From the NCBI GenBank assembly GCA_030761205.1, contig JAULJL010000005.1, positions 7,527,501 to 7,591,500 on the forward strand: a stretch of 64,000 nt of DNA. The letters are read 5' to 3'. The translations under genes and the position numbers were made by a program. Each line of letters opens with the position of its first letter. The stretch's first letter is position 1. Under the pieces are notes generated by a model. It did no database searches and was not told the origin of the DNA. It saw only the letters and a program-made list of their open reading frames with translations. Shown one piece after another: positions 35,074-48,000 of this stretch. This DNA comes from Fremontodendron californicum (lineage: Eukaryota; Streptophyta; Magnoliopsida; Malvales; Malvaceae).

Positions 35074-38000
35074 ATGGATAAGAGTTGGATGCAAAAGTCG
35101 AGACTAAGTCAAGAGTACCAAGATGGAGTAGATAGTTTTCTCGATTTCGCTTTTCAGAACGCAAGCGAAGATAATAAGATATTATGTCCTTGTTCGAGGT
35201 GTGCCAATATTGATTGGCATATGCGTGGAGTTGTTTTCGAACATTTGATTTGTGAAGGATTTCTCCCGGGTTACAGACAATGGTTTTTTCATGGAGAGTC
35301 CGCAACTTCTAGGTCATCTTCTAGAGTTCGTCCAAGTAATTCTAACAATCAACATCAGTCTATTAGACAAGATGACATGGAAGGCATGTTGCGGGATGCA
35401 TTTAACATGCGTAACCATAGTTTGTACACATCTTCACCAGAAGTTCCTGGAGGGAATGATGGGTTCAATGTTGGCATGAATGACTTTGCTAAAACGGGAA
35501 GAGGTATGGGTGATCAAGAACCCAATGGAGAAGCGGCAAAGTTTTATAAGTTGCTTGATGATATGAATGAAGAACTTTACGAGGGATCTAAGCATACAAG
35601 ATTGTCTTTCTGTGTCCGTCTTTTTCACTTAAAATGCTTAAGCGGGTGGACAGGAAATTCTTTGACACTGTTATTAGAATTTTTGAAAGAAATTTTTCCT
35701 TTTGCAAAAATCCCTCAGTCTTGTAAGGATTCGAAGAAGATGATAAAAGATCTAGGCCTTGGATATGAGAAAATTCATAGTTGTCCGAATGACTGTATGT
35801 TGTATTGGGGTGATAGAACAAATGAACAATTTTGTCATGTCTGCGATAGATCTCGATGGTTGAATGGAAATACAGAAGAAAATATGAATGAGGACGATGG
35901 TGACACACATTTAAAGAAGAAACCTGCAAAGATTTTGCGGTACTTTCCGTTAATACCAAGACTTCAACGAATTTTCATGTCATCAAAAAATCTGATTCTA
36001 TGAGGTGGCATCATGATGAAAGGATTGATGATGGCTTATTAAGACATCCTGCAGATTCTTTGGCTTGGAAATCATTCGACAATAAGTTCCCATCTTTTGC
36101 TAATGATCCCCGGAATGTGAGGCTTGGACTTGGTTCTGACGGTTTTAATCCGTTCAAAATAATGAGTACTTCTTATAGTACTTGGCCGATTGTCTTGATT
36201 CCTTATAATTTGCCTCCATGGATTTGCATGAAACAATCCTCTTTTATCTTATCCATGATAATTCCTGGAGAGAAAGGTCCCGGAAATGATATTGACATTT
36301 ATATGCAACCTCTTATTCAAGAGTTGAAGCAGTTATGGGAAGGGGTTGAAACATATGACGCATCAAAAAAGGAAAACTTTAATTTGCGTGCAGCTTTGTT
36401 ATGGACTATAAACGATTTTCCTGCTTATGCAAATCTATCTGGTTGGAGCACCAAAGGTCGTTATGCTTGTCCTTGCTGTGCTGCACAAACATGTTCAAAA
36501 TGGTTATATAACGGAAAGAAATTCAGTTATATGGGACATCGTCGGTGGTTAGATGAAAATCATAGATTTAGATTCCAAAAACATGTCTTTGATGGCAGTG
36601 AAGAGTTAAGACAAGCACCTGAGACCACGATTGGGTCGGATATCTTGTTGATGTTGAAAGATATCAATTTCACTTATGGAAAGATGAATCAAACAAGTAG
36701 CACACAGTCAAGGAAAAGATCAAGGGAGATGTTAGAAGGTGATGTTGAAATTCAGAGTGATGAGGAGGAAGATGAAGAAGATGATCCAAATGAGGCGGAT
36801 TTGTGGAAAAAAAAAGTATTCTTTTTGAGTTACCTTATTGGGAGCATAATTTATTGCGTCACAACCTTGATGTGATGCATATAGAGAAGAATGTTTGTGA
36901 AAATATCATCGGGACAATTCTTAATGTGGATAGAAAATCAAAAGACAACTTAAAGAGTCGGCTTGACCTAGTTGACATGGGAATTCGTCGTGATCTTCAT
37001 CCGGAATTACTTCCTAATGGAAAATCACGGTTGCCTCCTTCTTGCTTTGGGATGTCTAAAAAAGAGAAGGACGTCTTCTGTAAGGTGTTGAAAGATATGA
37101 AGGTCCCGGATGCGTATGCCGCCAATATATCAAGATGTGTGAATGTGAAGGATCGAAAACTTTCTTCTTTAAAGTCACATGATTACCATATCTTGATGCA
37201 AGACTTACTTCCAGTTGCTTTACGTTGTTCTATGTCAGAGCAAGTGACTTCTTCTATAATTGAACTTAGTAATATAATGAAAGCTATTTGTGGCAAAGTT
37301 CTCAAGGTAGAAGAGCTTGAAAAACTTCAACATCGAGCAGCTCTAACTTTGTGCCACTTAGAGAAGATTTTTCCTCCATCATTCTTCACTATAATGGTGC
37401 ATTTGGTTATCCATCTTCCTTATGAAGCAAAAGTCGGCGGACCAGTTTTTTATCGATGGATGTACCCATTAGAGAGGTATACTTTGCTAATTAGCTTATT
37501 ATACTTTTATCTGGTTTACATAGCATTTAATTACACATTAAGATTGTTATGTATTCTGTTTTAGGTTTTTAGGAAAGTTAAAATCTTATTGTCGGAACAA
37601 ACGCTATCCAGAAGGTTCTATTGCTGAAGGATATTTAGCGGAGGAGTGTATGACATTTTGTGCAAGATATTTGGATGATGTTGAAACAAGATTTAATAGA
37701 CCGGGAAGAAATGATGTGGTCATACATAACAACTTAGCCGAAATATACTTATTTGGAAGTGTTGGACAACCAATCGGCAAGGTTGAAGTGGTTGAGCTAG
37801 ATGATAAATCTTGGGCACAAGCGCATCGATATGTGCTTTTCCATAGTGATTCACTGGAATCATTACGCACGTAAGTTCCAGTATAATTTTTAATTTAACA
37901 AACATTTTAATTTGTCTTTTGCTTTCTCACGTAAAAAACGTACTTTTTTTGATAGTGAGTATAGAAGCTACTTGAGAGGAACTTTACGTTCTCGAAGAAG

Positions 38001-38809
38001 ACAACTTCGCGAGCTTGATAAGTTATTTACGGAAAATTTCCACGAATGGTTAGGAGAAGTAGTAAGTAACACAAGTTTTTATCATTTTATTACGATCAAT
38101 GTATTCTTTAATATATAAATAAAGTGAAGTGTTTGCCTTTGCGTTTCTTGTAATAGGTTTGGAGTGGAAGAGATGTTAGCGAAGAAATTAAGTGTTTTTC
38201 ACAAGGACCGAATAGAATAGTGAAAAGATACAGTGCTTACATCATTAATGGATTTAGATTTCATACTAAATCCCGTGAACGCTTTAGGAGAACACAAAAT
38301 TGTGGAGTTGTTGTTTCTTCTTCAACAACAAGCTATGCTAGTGCTAGGGATAGTAATCCTGTGGAGGGGGATATTGATTATTATGGAATTCTAAATGATA
38401 TTATTGAGTTGGATTATTATGGCAAGTGGAAGGTCGTGTTATTTCGATGTGATTGGGCTGATGTGAATACTAGTAGAGGTGTTAAAAAAGATCAGTTCGG
38501 ATTTACAATGGTGAATTTCTCTCGATTAATTCACACCGGACAACAACTGATTGACGAACCTTATGTTTTTTCATCTCAAGTCAAACAAGTATTTTATTCC
38601 GAAGATCCGAATGATGCGGGTTGGTATGTTGTACTCCGTAACAACCTAGAAACCTGTTTGATATGGGTGATAAATTTCAAGATGATATTGAACAAAGAAC
38701 TGAATGCTTGCCATTTACGGATCAAAACTTGGATGAAAATATCCCTAGTACCAATACAGATGTTCTGTGGGTTCGCGAAGATGTTGATGAAGACATTTAT
38801 GAAACTTGA
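35074..38809 (+). pseudogene. TNP2-like: TNP2-like CACTA transposase gene, spliced, with three one-base frame breaks
   Basis: The transposase cuts and moves the element in the nucleus. Domains in order: N-terminal transposase-associated domain (about residues 1-78, starting MDKSWMQ, with CPCSRC), the TNP2 catalytic region across 35500-36830 (DCMLYWGD, GLGSDGFNPF, CPCCAAQTCSKWL), a DUF4218 region ending near GGPVFYRWMYPLER, and a DUF4216 region (SSQVKQVFYSEDP). Likely exons: 35074-37476, 37565-37870, 37956-38061, 38157-38809, all with GT-AG introns and matching phases. The frame is broken at the A-run 35985-35990, at the A-run 36807-36815 and near 38643; each is consistent with one missing base, probably A. 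As written it cannot make a full protein; assembly error in A-runs is a real alternative. Confidence 0.88.
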
Positions 38810-38958
38810 TGAAAAAACGGAATCTAGTAAGATTATTTTGAAACAAATACTCTGTATATAATATGTTTTTATACTGTAAATATTATTATTAATGTTTTTT
38901 ACATAATAGTATTTCATTCTTATACTAATGTTGTTTACTTAAAATTGATGCAGATAGC

Positions 38959-40590
38959 ATGGCGAGGAAAAGATTAAGGGATATCAATATCATTCAGACT
39001 GTTGAGGGTGACACTAGAGTGACGCCTTCAGAGGTGCCGAATGCGTCTACTGCAGATGTTAACCCACCAGAGTTGTCGGCTGCCTCCATAGCTGCAGAAA
39101 CTGCAGTTCATACGAACTTGAATACAGGTATCGTGGTACGACGTTTGTGTTAAAAGTACGCAAAATCATATTGAAATTGCTAATATATTTGCTTTTGTGT
39201 AGTTGATAATGTTGGACAACGCAGAACTCGTGGTCGTACTACATTAAAGGAGTTGTGGGCACTACCTCCTGAAGAGCGTATTGTTGTCGCAGCAAATAAT
39301 GAGCAGCAGCCAATTGGTCCAGAAGCACAATTATTGGCTAGCTTTCTTGGCCTGATTGCTCGAAATGGGATGAAGTGTCCCATTCATTATGAGTCATGGC
39401 GTGACGTGCCGAATACTGAGAAAGTCGAGCTGTTAAAGTTTATTGAGGTATAAGCGTGTTACATTAGTATTGCATTATTTTAATTATTTTGTTGATCATC
39501 GAAACTAACGTTGTACAACTTCTCCGTTTCAGTCACGATTTTCTTTGCAGATTCCCACATCATTTGTTATGAAATCATTGGGGAAAAAATGGAAAGACTT
39601 TAAGCATGAGTTGAAGAAAAAGTATTTCGATCGAAATACTGATCCTAATGTCTTACTACGAACCATACCGCGTGGTGTGATTATGTGGCAGTATGAGAGA
39701 CTGGTTAGATTCTGGTATTCAAAAAAAGGAGAGGTATCATTTATAATTTATTTTGGTCATTTACTTATAGTACTTGATATAATACAATTTTATGGAATAT
39801 GTATAGTTTTATAACGTGCTTTGTCTAATGTACAGGAACGAGAAAAGATAGGGGTAAGCAGTAGACAACAACAGAAATACAGTCACACCAGTGGTTCAAA
39901 AAGTTTTGCCAGAAAAGCTAATGAAAAAGTAAGTTTACATTCATAATGTATTAATATATTAGTTCTCAATTATTTTAATACAATTTAGTATTAATTATTA
40001 TTGTTTTGTAGGAAATTGAGCGGGGTGAAAAAATTGGACGAGTTGAACTGTTTCAGTTAACTCATACTAAGAAGGATGGATCCTATTTGAACATCGAGAC
40101 TCAGGAAATTGTGGTATATTTTCTTCAAACTTGTTTTCATTTACAAATATGTTTTACAAAAGATTTTATTAATTTTATTGTTTTATAGGAGAAAGCTCGA
40201 AATAAAATTGCTGAGTATCAAGTCGGAGCATCAGATGGGTCATCAGCGAATATGCAAGATGTCGAGAATCAAATATTCACTGAAGTAGCTGGAAAAGAAC
40301 GATATGGACGGGTTCGAGGTGTCGGAATGGGTCCGACACCATCTAGCTACTATGGACTTGGTTCTCAACGGTTTACTGCTTCTTCTTCACAAAACTCCAG
40401 TGCATATGAAGTTCAGATGCTGAGAGAAGAAATGCAAAATATGAATAAACGTTTTGAGGAGAAGGAAGCAGAGAGACAAGCTGAAAAAGAAGAACAGGAT
40501 AGACGATATCAGGAGCTGCAGACACAGTTTCAGTCGTTGATGAATTTAGTGCAGCAAAAGAATTTAGGAGGCTCATCTACTTCAGATTAA
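38959..40590 (+). CDS. TNPA-like: TNPA-like CACTA accessory protein (plant En/Spm transposase family), six exons
   Basis: Partner of the transposase that should bind the subterminal repeats and help bring the ends together in the nucleus. Exons by GT-AG sites: 38959-39127, 39203-39447, 39533-39733, 39836-39928, 40012-40113, 40189-40590, giving 1212 bp and 403 residues with no stop or phase error. Features: a Thr/Ser/Ala-rich N-terminus, RTRGRTTLKELWAL, the conserved core with IPTSFVMKSLGKKWKDFKHE and YFDRN, then HTSGSKSFA and a GRVELFQLTHTKKDG segment, all typical of the plant Ptta/En/Spm family. A long Glu/Gln/Arg-rich coiled coil fills the C-terminus (MLREEMQ...QFQSLMNLVQQ). It starts 149 bp after the stop of the TNP2 gene, same strand. 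First-exon choice rests on the ATG and phase agreement. Confidence 0.85.
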
Positions 40591-40799
40591 AGAATTTGTA
40601 AGTGGATTTGATGTGTTGAATAATACATTGTATGGTTGATATTAAATATATTTTTATATTATATATATTTTTTTATAATTTGTGTTGTTTGTGTATTATT
40701 CGACAATGTTGCGCATTTCGGACCTTCAATTGTATTTTTTTTTAAAATATTCCGCATCTACAGCGGAAATAAATAGTATTTTTTTAAAAAAATATTCTG
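40591..40799. other. CACTA 3' non-coding region
   Basis: AT-rich sequence between the accessory gene and the right subterminal repeats. No gene is seen. Confidence 0.6.
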
Positions 40800-41100
40800 C
40801 ATTTATAGCGGCGTTTGTGCAAAAAACGCCGCTAAAACCGAACACTTAGCGGCGTTTGAGAACAGAAAACGCCGCTAAAGTTTCAAGTATTACCATTTCG
40901 GACCTTCAATTGTGGCGTTTATAAACGCCGCTAAAGTACCTAAAAACGCCACTAATTTAGTGGCGTTTATGGTGAAAACGCCGCTAAATTTCCCGTCACT
41001 GTTTTTACCGGCGTTTGTTGCGGCGTTTTGTAAAACGCCTCTAATTTTTTTCGCGGCGTTTATAAACGCCGCTATTCCAAAAAAAAAACGCCGCTGAAAG
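40800..41100. repeat. Right subterminal repeats of the CACTA element
   Basis: About seven GCGGCGTTT/AAACGCCGC units, mostly as inverted pairs with short loops, including two nearly loopless GGCGTTTATAAACGCC palindromes (about 40914 and 41055). The last unit, AACGCCGCTGAAAG, abuts the terminal repeat. Confidence 0.9.
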
Positions 41101-41205
41101 ACCAATTTGCTGTAGTAATAATTAACATTTTTTCAAAAATTAATAACTATGTATTTAAAAAAAACGCCGCTAAATAATAATTAACATTTTTTCAAAAATT
41201 AATAA
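41101..41205. other. Filler DNA at the CACTA right junction
   Basis: A 31-bp sequence starting TAATAATTAACATTTTTTC occurs twice, at 41116-41146 and 41175-41205. Between them is TATGTATT followed by AAAAAAAACGCCGCTAAA, a piece of CACTA subterminal repeat. The second copy continues into block A (equivalent to 21280 onward). This is the pattern of repair by template switching between the transposon end and its flank. Confidence 0.82.
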
Positions 41206-41579
41206 TGATAAAAACACCCAAAGCCAAACCAATTAGAATAAAGTAGACAGATGAACACATCAACTTTCCATTTCTTCTACATCCCTTCACTTCCCTCTTA
41301 ACATTATATCAAAATACAATATGAATACAACATGTTTAACAAATACGAAAATAATATAATTAACACAGCAAGATATATTTAAACACATTTAACACAATTA
41401 AAATGATACGTTTAATACATGTATCATATTTGTGTTTAAGATTTTAACACGTTTAATAATATATATCGTGTACATATTTACACGATTGATATAAAAAAAT
41501 ACGAAACATAACACATGACATACATATATAGGTTGCCACATCTACCTCTAAGCACCAACCACTTTCTTTCTCTTTATCC

Positions 41580-43640
41580 CTCGAATATCTAAATTCGCTA
41601 AATATCCAGATTTATTAAATTATTTTTTTAAATAAAAAAATAAAAAAATAACTAAATATGTAAATGGAGCCGATAAAATATTCGGATATTCGAAAGATAT
41701 CCGAATTTTCAAATTATCTGAATCTGTAATATCTGAATCCGAAAAAAAGATCGAATCATAAAAATAAAAAAAAATTATTTCCTTATTAACAATTATTTAT
41801 TATAATAACTGTAAATTATAAATAGTTTTAGCTAATCAACCTATTTTGTAATTTCTTAAAATAGTGAAAGTAAACAACTATTGTAAATGAAGCGGATAAC
41901 GAATTCGAATATCTGACATTATTCGAATTAAAATTAAAGCGTATTCGAATAACGGATATCTAAGGGTTCATACTCGAATCGACTCCGGTTAGTAAATTTA
42001 ATATACAAATCCGTAAATTATCCGAATCTGAAAATACTGATAGAATTACATAAGCTAAAGAAATTATTTGTTTATTAATAATTATTTATTATAATAATTA
42101 TAAATATTTTTAATTTATCAACACATTTTGTAATTTTTTTTATATAAAAAAAAATACAACTATGCGCTGTCTGGACCTGCTACAGTACCCCTTAGGATAT
42201 TTTTAATACATAGTTATTACTTATTATAGATTATAAATAAGCACAAAGTTTTTTTTTTTTTTAATCAGCAAATAACAACAATGTTATTACTTGGTTTTGA
42301 ATTTTAGGAAATATGTTAGTTTTTTTGTTTTTATTTTTTTGGCTATCCATGATTACAGGGAAATTGGGAGAGAGATTTCCTAAAGCTATATGGTAATCTA
42401 TTCCGCTAGATCTATCATAATAATTAATTGTAGGACAAATATCGATTATTAAAAGCTGTTCACATGTCAAAAAGTTAGGGTATCTATGTAAGACATTTTT
42501 CATTTTTTCCAAAAAAACTTTGGCTTTTATATATTTATATAAGATTTATCTGAAATTCGAATCTGTTTATTATTCGCTTACTATTCGAATACATATCAGA
42601 TTTAAATACCAATATCTCTCGGATATCCAAATTCGCTAAATATACAAATTTATTAAATTATTTTTTAAAATAAAAAATAAAATAAAATAATAACTAAATA
42701 TATAAATGGAACGGATAACGAATTTGGATATCCGACAGTACTCAAACCAAAATTAAAGTGGATTCGAATCACGGATATTAAAGGATTTATATTCGAATTC
42801 GTTGCAAATAGTAAATTAAATATCCGAATCCGTAAATTATCTGAATCTGTAATATCCAAATCCGAAAAAAAATGGAATCATAAAAGAAAAAAAAAATTAT
42901 TTCCTTAATAACAATTATTTATTATAATAACTATAATTATTAATATTTTTAGTTAATTAACCCATTTTGTAATTTCTTAAAACAGTGAAAATAAACAATA
43001 AATGAAGCAGATAACGGATTCGAATATTTGACACTATTCGAATAAAAATTAAAGCGTATTCGAATAACGGATATCTAAGGATTTATACTCGAATCGACTA
43101 CGGATATTAAATTCAATATTCGAATCCGTAAATTATTCGAATCTGAAAAAACTGAAGCTTAAGAAATTATTATTTTATTAATAATTATTTTTATAATAAT
43201 TATACTATTTTTAATTTATCAACTCATTTTGTAATTTTTTAAAAATGAAAAAAAAAAAGATAACTATGCTCTGTCTGAATCTGCTATATACCCTTTAGAA
43301 TACTCTTAATATATAGTTATTATTTGTTATAGATTATAGATAAGCACAAAGTTTTTTTTATCAGAAGATAACCACAAAGTTATTACTTAGTTTTGAATTT
43401 TAGGAAATATGTTAGTTTTTTTTGTCTATCTATGTTTACAGGGGAATCGAGAGAGAGATTTTCTGAAGTTATATTGTTATTCATTTCGCTAAATCTAACA
43501 TAATAATTATTGTATGACAAATATCGATTATTAAAATTTGTCTACATGTCAAAAAGTTAGGGTAATCATGTAAGACATATTCCATTTTTGCCAAAAGTTT
43601 TGGCTTTTATATATTTCTATAAGATATATTTCTCTATCTA
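41580..43640. repeat. Two tandem ~1.05-kb repeats, right block copy
   Basis: Counterpart of 21680-23720, differing by point changes and homopolymer lengths. Inverted relative to 45785-47010. Confidence 0.8.
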
Positions 43641-43741
43641 ATAATATTTTCTACTTTTAGTATTTTAGATAGTTAGTAAATGCGATTATAGCTATGTTTC
43701 GGGTTACCTAAAATCATTTCAGTTGAAGTTAGATAACTATT

Positions 43742-44030
43742 GTGTAGTTCACATCAAAAGTAGAGACGATATAATATGCATATTAAATACTTTAACAATA
43801 CTAAATCACCTGCATTTTGACTGAGGTTCTTCCACTATGTGTAGTTCAACATGAAAGTAGAGACGATACAATATAATTCTATAATACTTTAACAACACTA
43901 AATCACTCGCATTGGCTGAGTTTCTTCCAATATGTGTAGTTCGATATGCAAATAGAGATAATACAATATGCATCTTTGATACTTTAACAATACTAAATCA
44001 CACACATTTGGTTGAGGTTTTTCTAATATT
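43742..44030. repeat. Three tandem ~97-bp units, right block copy
   Basis: Counterpart of 23832-24121, with the same unit order. Confidence 0.85.
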
Positions 44031-45090
44031 TTAATTACTCGATTAGTATCATTATTTAGTTATTACAAAACTAGAAGTGTTATTTATAAAAAAAATATAA
44101 AACAAGTTTCTTTATTTGAACATATAATTATAAATAAAAGTCAATTTTGCTTTCGTACATTTTATTTGAATGTCAAAATTTAACCACTTAAAAGTAACCT
44201 ATTGTGCTACTAATAAAAGTTGTTAATTTAAGTTAAAAAAAAATTCAAATATAAAGTTTTTATTATTCTAATAAAAATTTTATTTTTAAATTTAAATTTA
44301 AATTTTTACACAAATATTAACATAAATTTATACAAATAAAAATTTAAAATTGTTAATCTATATATTATTAAATTATATTTTAAATATTTTGATTAATAAA
44401 ATTTATTAAATTTATAAATAAAAATTATAATTTCATATATATTTTACTTCATATTTGTTAATTGTTTAATATATAAATTTTATTTATATATAATACATAT
44501 GTAACTATATATTATTAGTTAAAAATATATATATAAACAAATAAATTATTTACGTGCAATATATATGCAACAAAAATTAGTAGTAGTAAATATAACGAAT
44601 AAAGTTTTTTTGTAAATTAAAAATGATAGATAAATTTATAAAATAAAATAATTAATTTAATATTAGATTAATAATATTAAATTATTACGTTAAATGTATG
44701 TGAAATAAATTATTTACGTGTAATGTATGTGCTTTTTTATTTTGTAATAATGTTACTTTGTTATTTTGAAGCTCAAAATGTTTTTATTATTTAATTAAGG
44801 CCAAATTAGAGTCAAATAATTCTAATCCTATTTAAAAAAAGTTTTTTGTTAAAAAATTTCTTATATATTATTTTTATAGTAATAGAGTATAATAATTATG
44901 ATCAAAATTATTTAGATTTTAAGAGAGTGTTATAAGAACTGAATACAAGGTGTTGGATTAGTGAGATTGCACGAGATGAATTTGATAATTTATTTAATTT
45001 GTTGTTTAATTCTGCAATAGTATTAATGATTAAATTTTGTATTTTTTTAGTTATTAAATTTGAATTCTTGTAATTTTTTTGGAGATTATT

Positions 45091-48000
45091 GTACTATTAT
45101 TTTGGAACATGTCATCTTTTGGCTAGAGTAGCTTAGAATTAATTTTATTAGGGTTTTTCATGATTTTTTTTTTTTTTTGGCTAATCAAGCTATCAATATT
45201 TTTACGCAAATATTTGATGATAGAATAAGTAACTTAAAGAAGAATCGTAACCTGAATTTATTGTTAATAGAATATGAGCAGTTCATTTTAAGTGACTTTG
45301 AATGTTTATTGTTAATATTTTATGATTAGGATATCTGATATCGTATTTCTAAGTGACTTTGAATGTTGATTGTTTTTTTTTTTTTAAAAAAAAATTAAAT
45401 TAGTTAGTAAACATTAAGTCATTTTTAGGTTATGTTTTTTATTAGTAAACGATTTGTCAAATATATTAGTTAATTAGTTTGGGTGGTTAAGTTAATAGTA
45501 ATTTTTTATATAATTTTGGTAATTTTTGATATAATTTTATTAATATTTGATATAATTTTGAGAATAATTGGTATAATTTTGATAACATTTGATATAATTT
45601 TGATATCATTAATATGATTTTGTAATATTTTAATAAAATTTGTAACAATTTTTATAAGTATGATAGGGTGACCAAGGATTTGGGGTGCTAGGTGAAGAAC
45701 TTATGTTCAATCTTTTAAACAAATTTTTTTTTTTTAAAAAATTTTAAGTTTGTATTTAAAGAAGAAAAAAAGAAAAGAAATTGAATCAGATATGTATTCG
45801 GATAATAAACAGATTCGAATTTTTGATAAATTTTATATAAAAATATAAAAGCTAAAACTTTTGGCAAAAATGGAAAATGTCTTACATGAATATCCTAACT
45901 TTTTGACATGTGAATAGCTTTTAATAATCGACATTTGTCTTCCAATTAATTATTATGCTAGATCTAGCAAAATGGATAACCATATAGCTTAAGGAAATCT
46001 CTCTCCCAATTCCCCTGTAACCATATAGATCAACATATTTTCTAAAATTCAAAACCAAGTATCCTGAATGGTACTTTTAATAACTTTGTGGTTATCTACT
46101 GATAAAAAAAAAAACTTTATGCTTATATATAGTCTATAATAAATAATAACTATATATTAAAAGTATCCTGAATTGTACTGTAGCAGGTACAGACAGCGCA
46201 TAGCTATCTTTTTTTCTTTTTTTTTTCTTAAAAAAATTACAAAATGGGTTTATAAATTAAAAATATTTATAATTATTAATAAAAAAGTAATTTCTTTAGC
46301 TTATGTAATTTTATTAGTTTTTTTCAGATTCGGATAATTTACGGATTCGAATAATGAATTTACTATCCGGGTCGATTCGAGTATGAACCCTTAGATATCC
46401 GTTATTCGAATACGTTTTAATTTTAATTCGAATAGTGTCAGATATTCGAATCCGTTATCCGCTTCATTTACAATAGTTGTTTATTTTCACTGTTTTAAGA
46501 AATTACAAAATAAATTGATTAATTAAAAATATTTATAATTTATAGTTATTATAATAAATAATTGTTAATAAGGAAATATATATATTTTTACTTTTATTAT
46601 TCAATCTTTTTTTCGGATTCGGGTAATAGAGATTCAGATAATTTGCGAATTCAGATATTAAATTTACTATTTGCAACGAATTCGAATATAAATTCTTTAA
46701 TATCCGAGAATCGAATCAGTTTTAAATTTTGGTTCGGGTACTGTCGGATATTCTAATTCGTTATCAGCTCAATTTACATATTTAGTTATTATTTTATTTT
46801 ATTTTCAATTTAAAAAATAATTTAATAAATTTGGATATTTAGCGAATTTGGATATCCGAGGGATATTGGTTTTTAAATCGTATATGTATTCGGATAGTAA
46901 GCGGATAATAAACAGATTCGAATTTCGAATAAATTAAGCGAATTTGAATTCAGATTCAGATATTTAAAAAATTGCGATATCTGATCCACTGTTATCCCTA
47001 TTTGTGAGCAATTTTTTTTAGAAGAATTACAAAATTAACTAATAAACCAAAAATATTGGAAGAATTACAAAATAAACCAATTAACTAGAAATATTTACTA
47101 TCTACTATTATTATAATAAATAATTATTAATAAATAAATAGAAAAATGTGAAAAATAAGATTTTGCAATTATTTTTTATATTTTGAAAAAAAAATATCAG
47201 CAGGAGTAATTGGTCGGCTTAAACTCTCACAACTTAAAAAAGTGAAATCTTATTGGTAAAAAAGTCGACTTAAATTTTATTTTTGATAAATTTATCACTT
47301 GATTTTAAAAAAAAAGTTAAACTTTATAGTTTTATTTTTTTTATTTAAAATTGATTTAGTAATAAACTTTTTTTATTTGTGAGAAAGATGGAATTTGAAA
47401 TATTTAATTTTTATATTAAAAAATATAATTATTTTAATATATAAATATATATATATTTAAATAAATAAAAATTCAAATTCTTAATAAACATTTTTAAATA
47501 TTAGGAAAATATAATAATATCATCACTCATATTATCTCTAAGATATGAATTTTTGAATATGCTTTAAATATCATTTCTCTTTTCTACTATATGTATGAAT
47601 ATAAATTATCTCTTTTTTCAGCTTTAACTTATAATTTCAATAGTATAAAAAACATATAAATGAATATAAATTATATCTTCATTTTTATATATTTTTAATA
47701 GTATAATAGATATAACCTTACGTGAAACGAGGGTTTCAACCTAGTATTATTTAAAAAATGAGTATAAGATAAGAACAAAAAAAGATAGCAACTCAATAGA
47801 AGCTTGTAATTCAAATTTTTTAATTTGTAATCCAAATGAAACTATGTAAAAAAAAAAAAAAGAACTTGCTATATGTATGAAAACTATTCCCAGAAAGATA
47901 TTAACAAATTATTACATTATACTCGATTTTTTAGATATGAAATATAATAAAATGAATAACTTAATAGAATAAACAGCTAAAATATAAATTTGAATTGTAA

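Larger units (their letters stand above)
32244..41115 (+). mobile_element. CACTA (En/Spm-type) DNA transposon
   Basis: An ~8.9 kb element with two transposon genes in the same orientation (35074-38809 TNP2-type, 38959-40590 TNPA-type) and hairpin-forming GCGGCGTTT subterminal repeats at both ends. The right end reads, on the minus strand, ACTACAGCAAATTGGTCTTT then CAGCGGCG. The left end has only the inner part of this inverted repeat, AAATTGGTTTTCAGTGGCG, so its outermost bases are lost or replaced. No 3-bp target-site duplication can be shown because the flanks come from different parts of the duplicated unit. The element sits exactly at the boundary between two segmental-duplication units. 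Confidence 0.88.
41170..45090. repeat. Segmental duplication block A, right copy
   Basis: Collinear with 21275-25181. It has the same tandem ~1.05-kb repeats (about 41580-43640) and the same triplicated ~97-bp units (about 43742-44030). No gene is seen. Confidence 0.92.

Noticed and set aside
35027..35959. Minus-strand frames opposite the TNP2-like gene (35027-35305, 35434-35628, 35588-35959)
   Set aside because: Shadows of the plus-strand transposase frame with no family likeness of their own.
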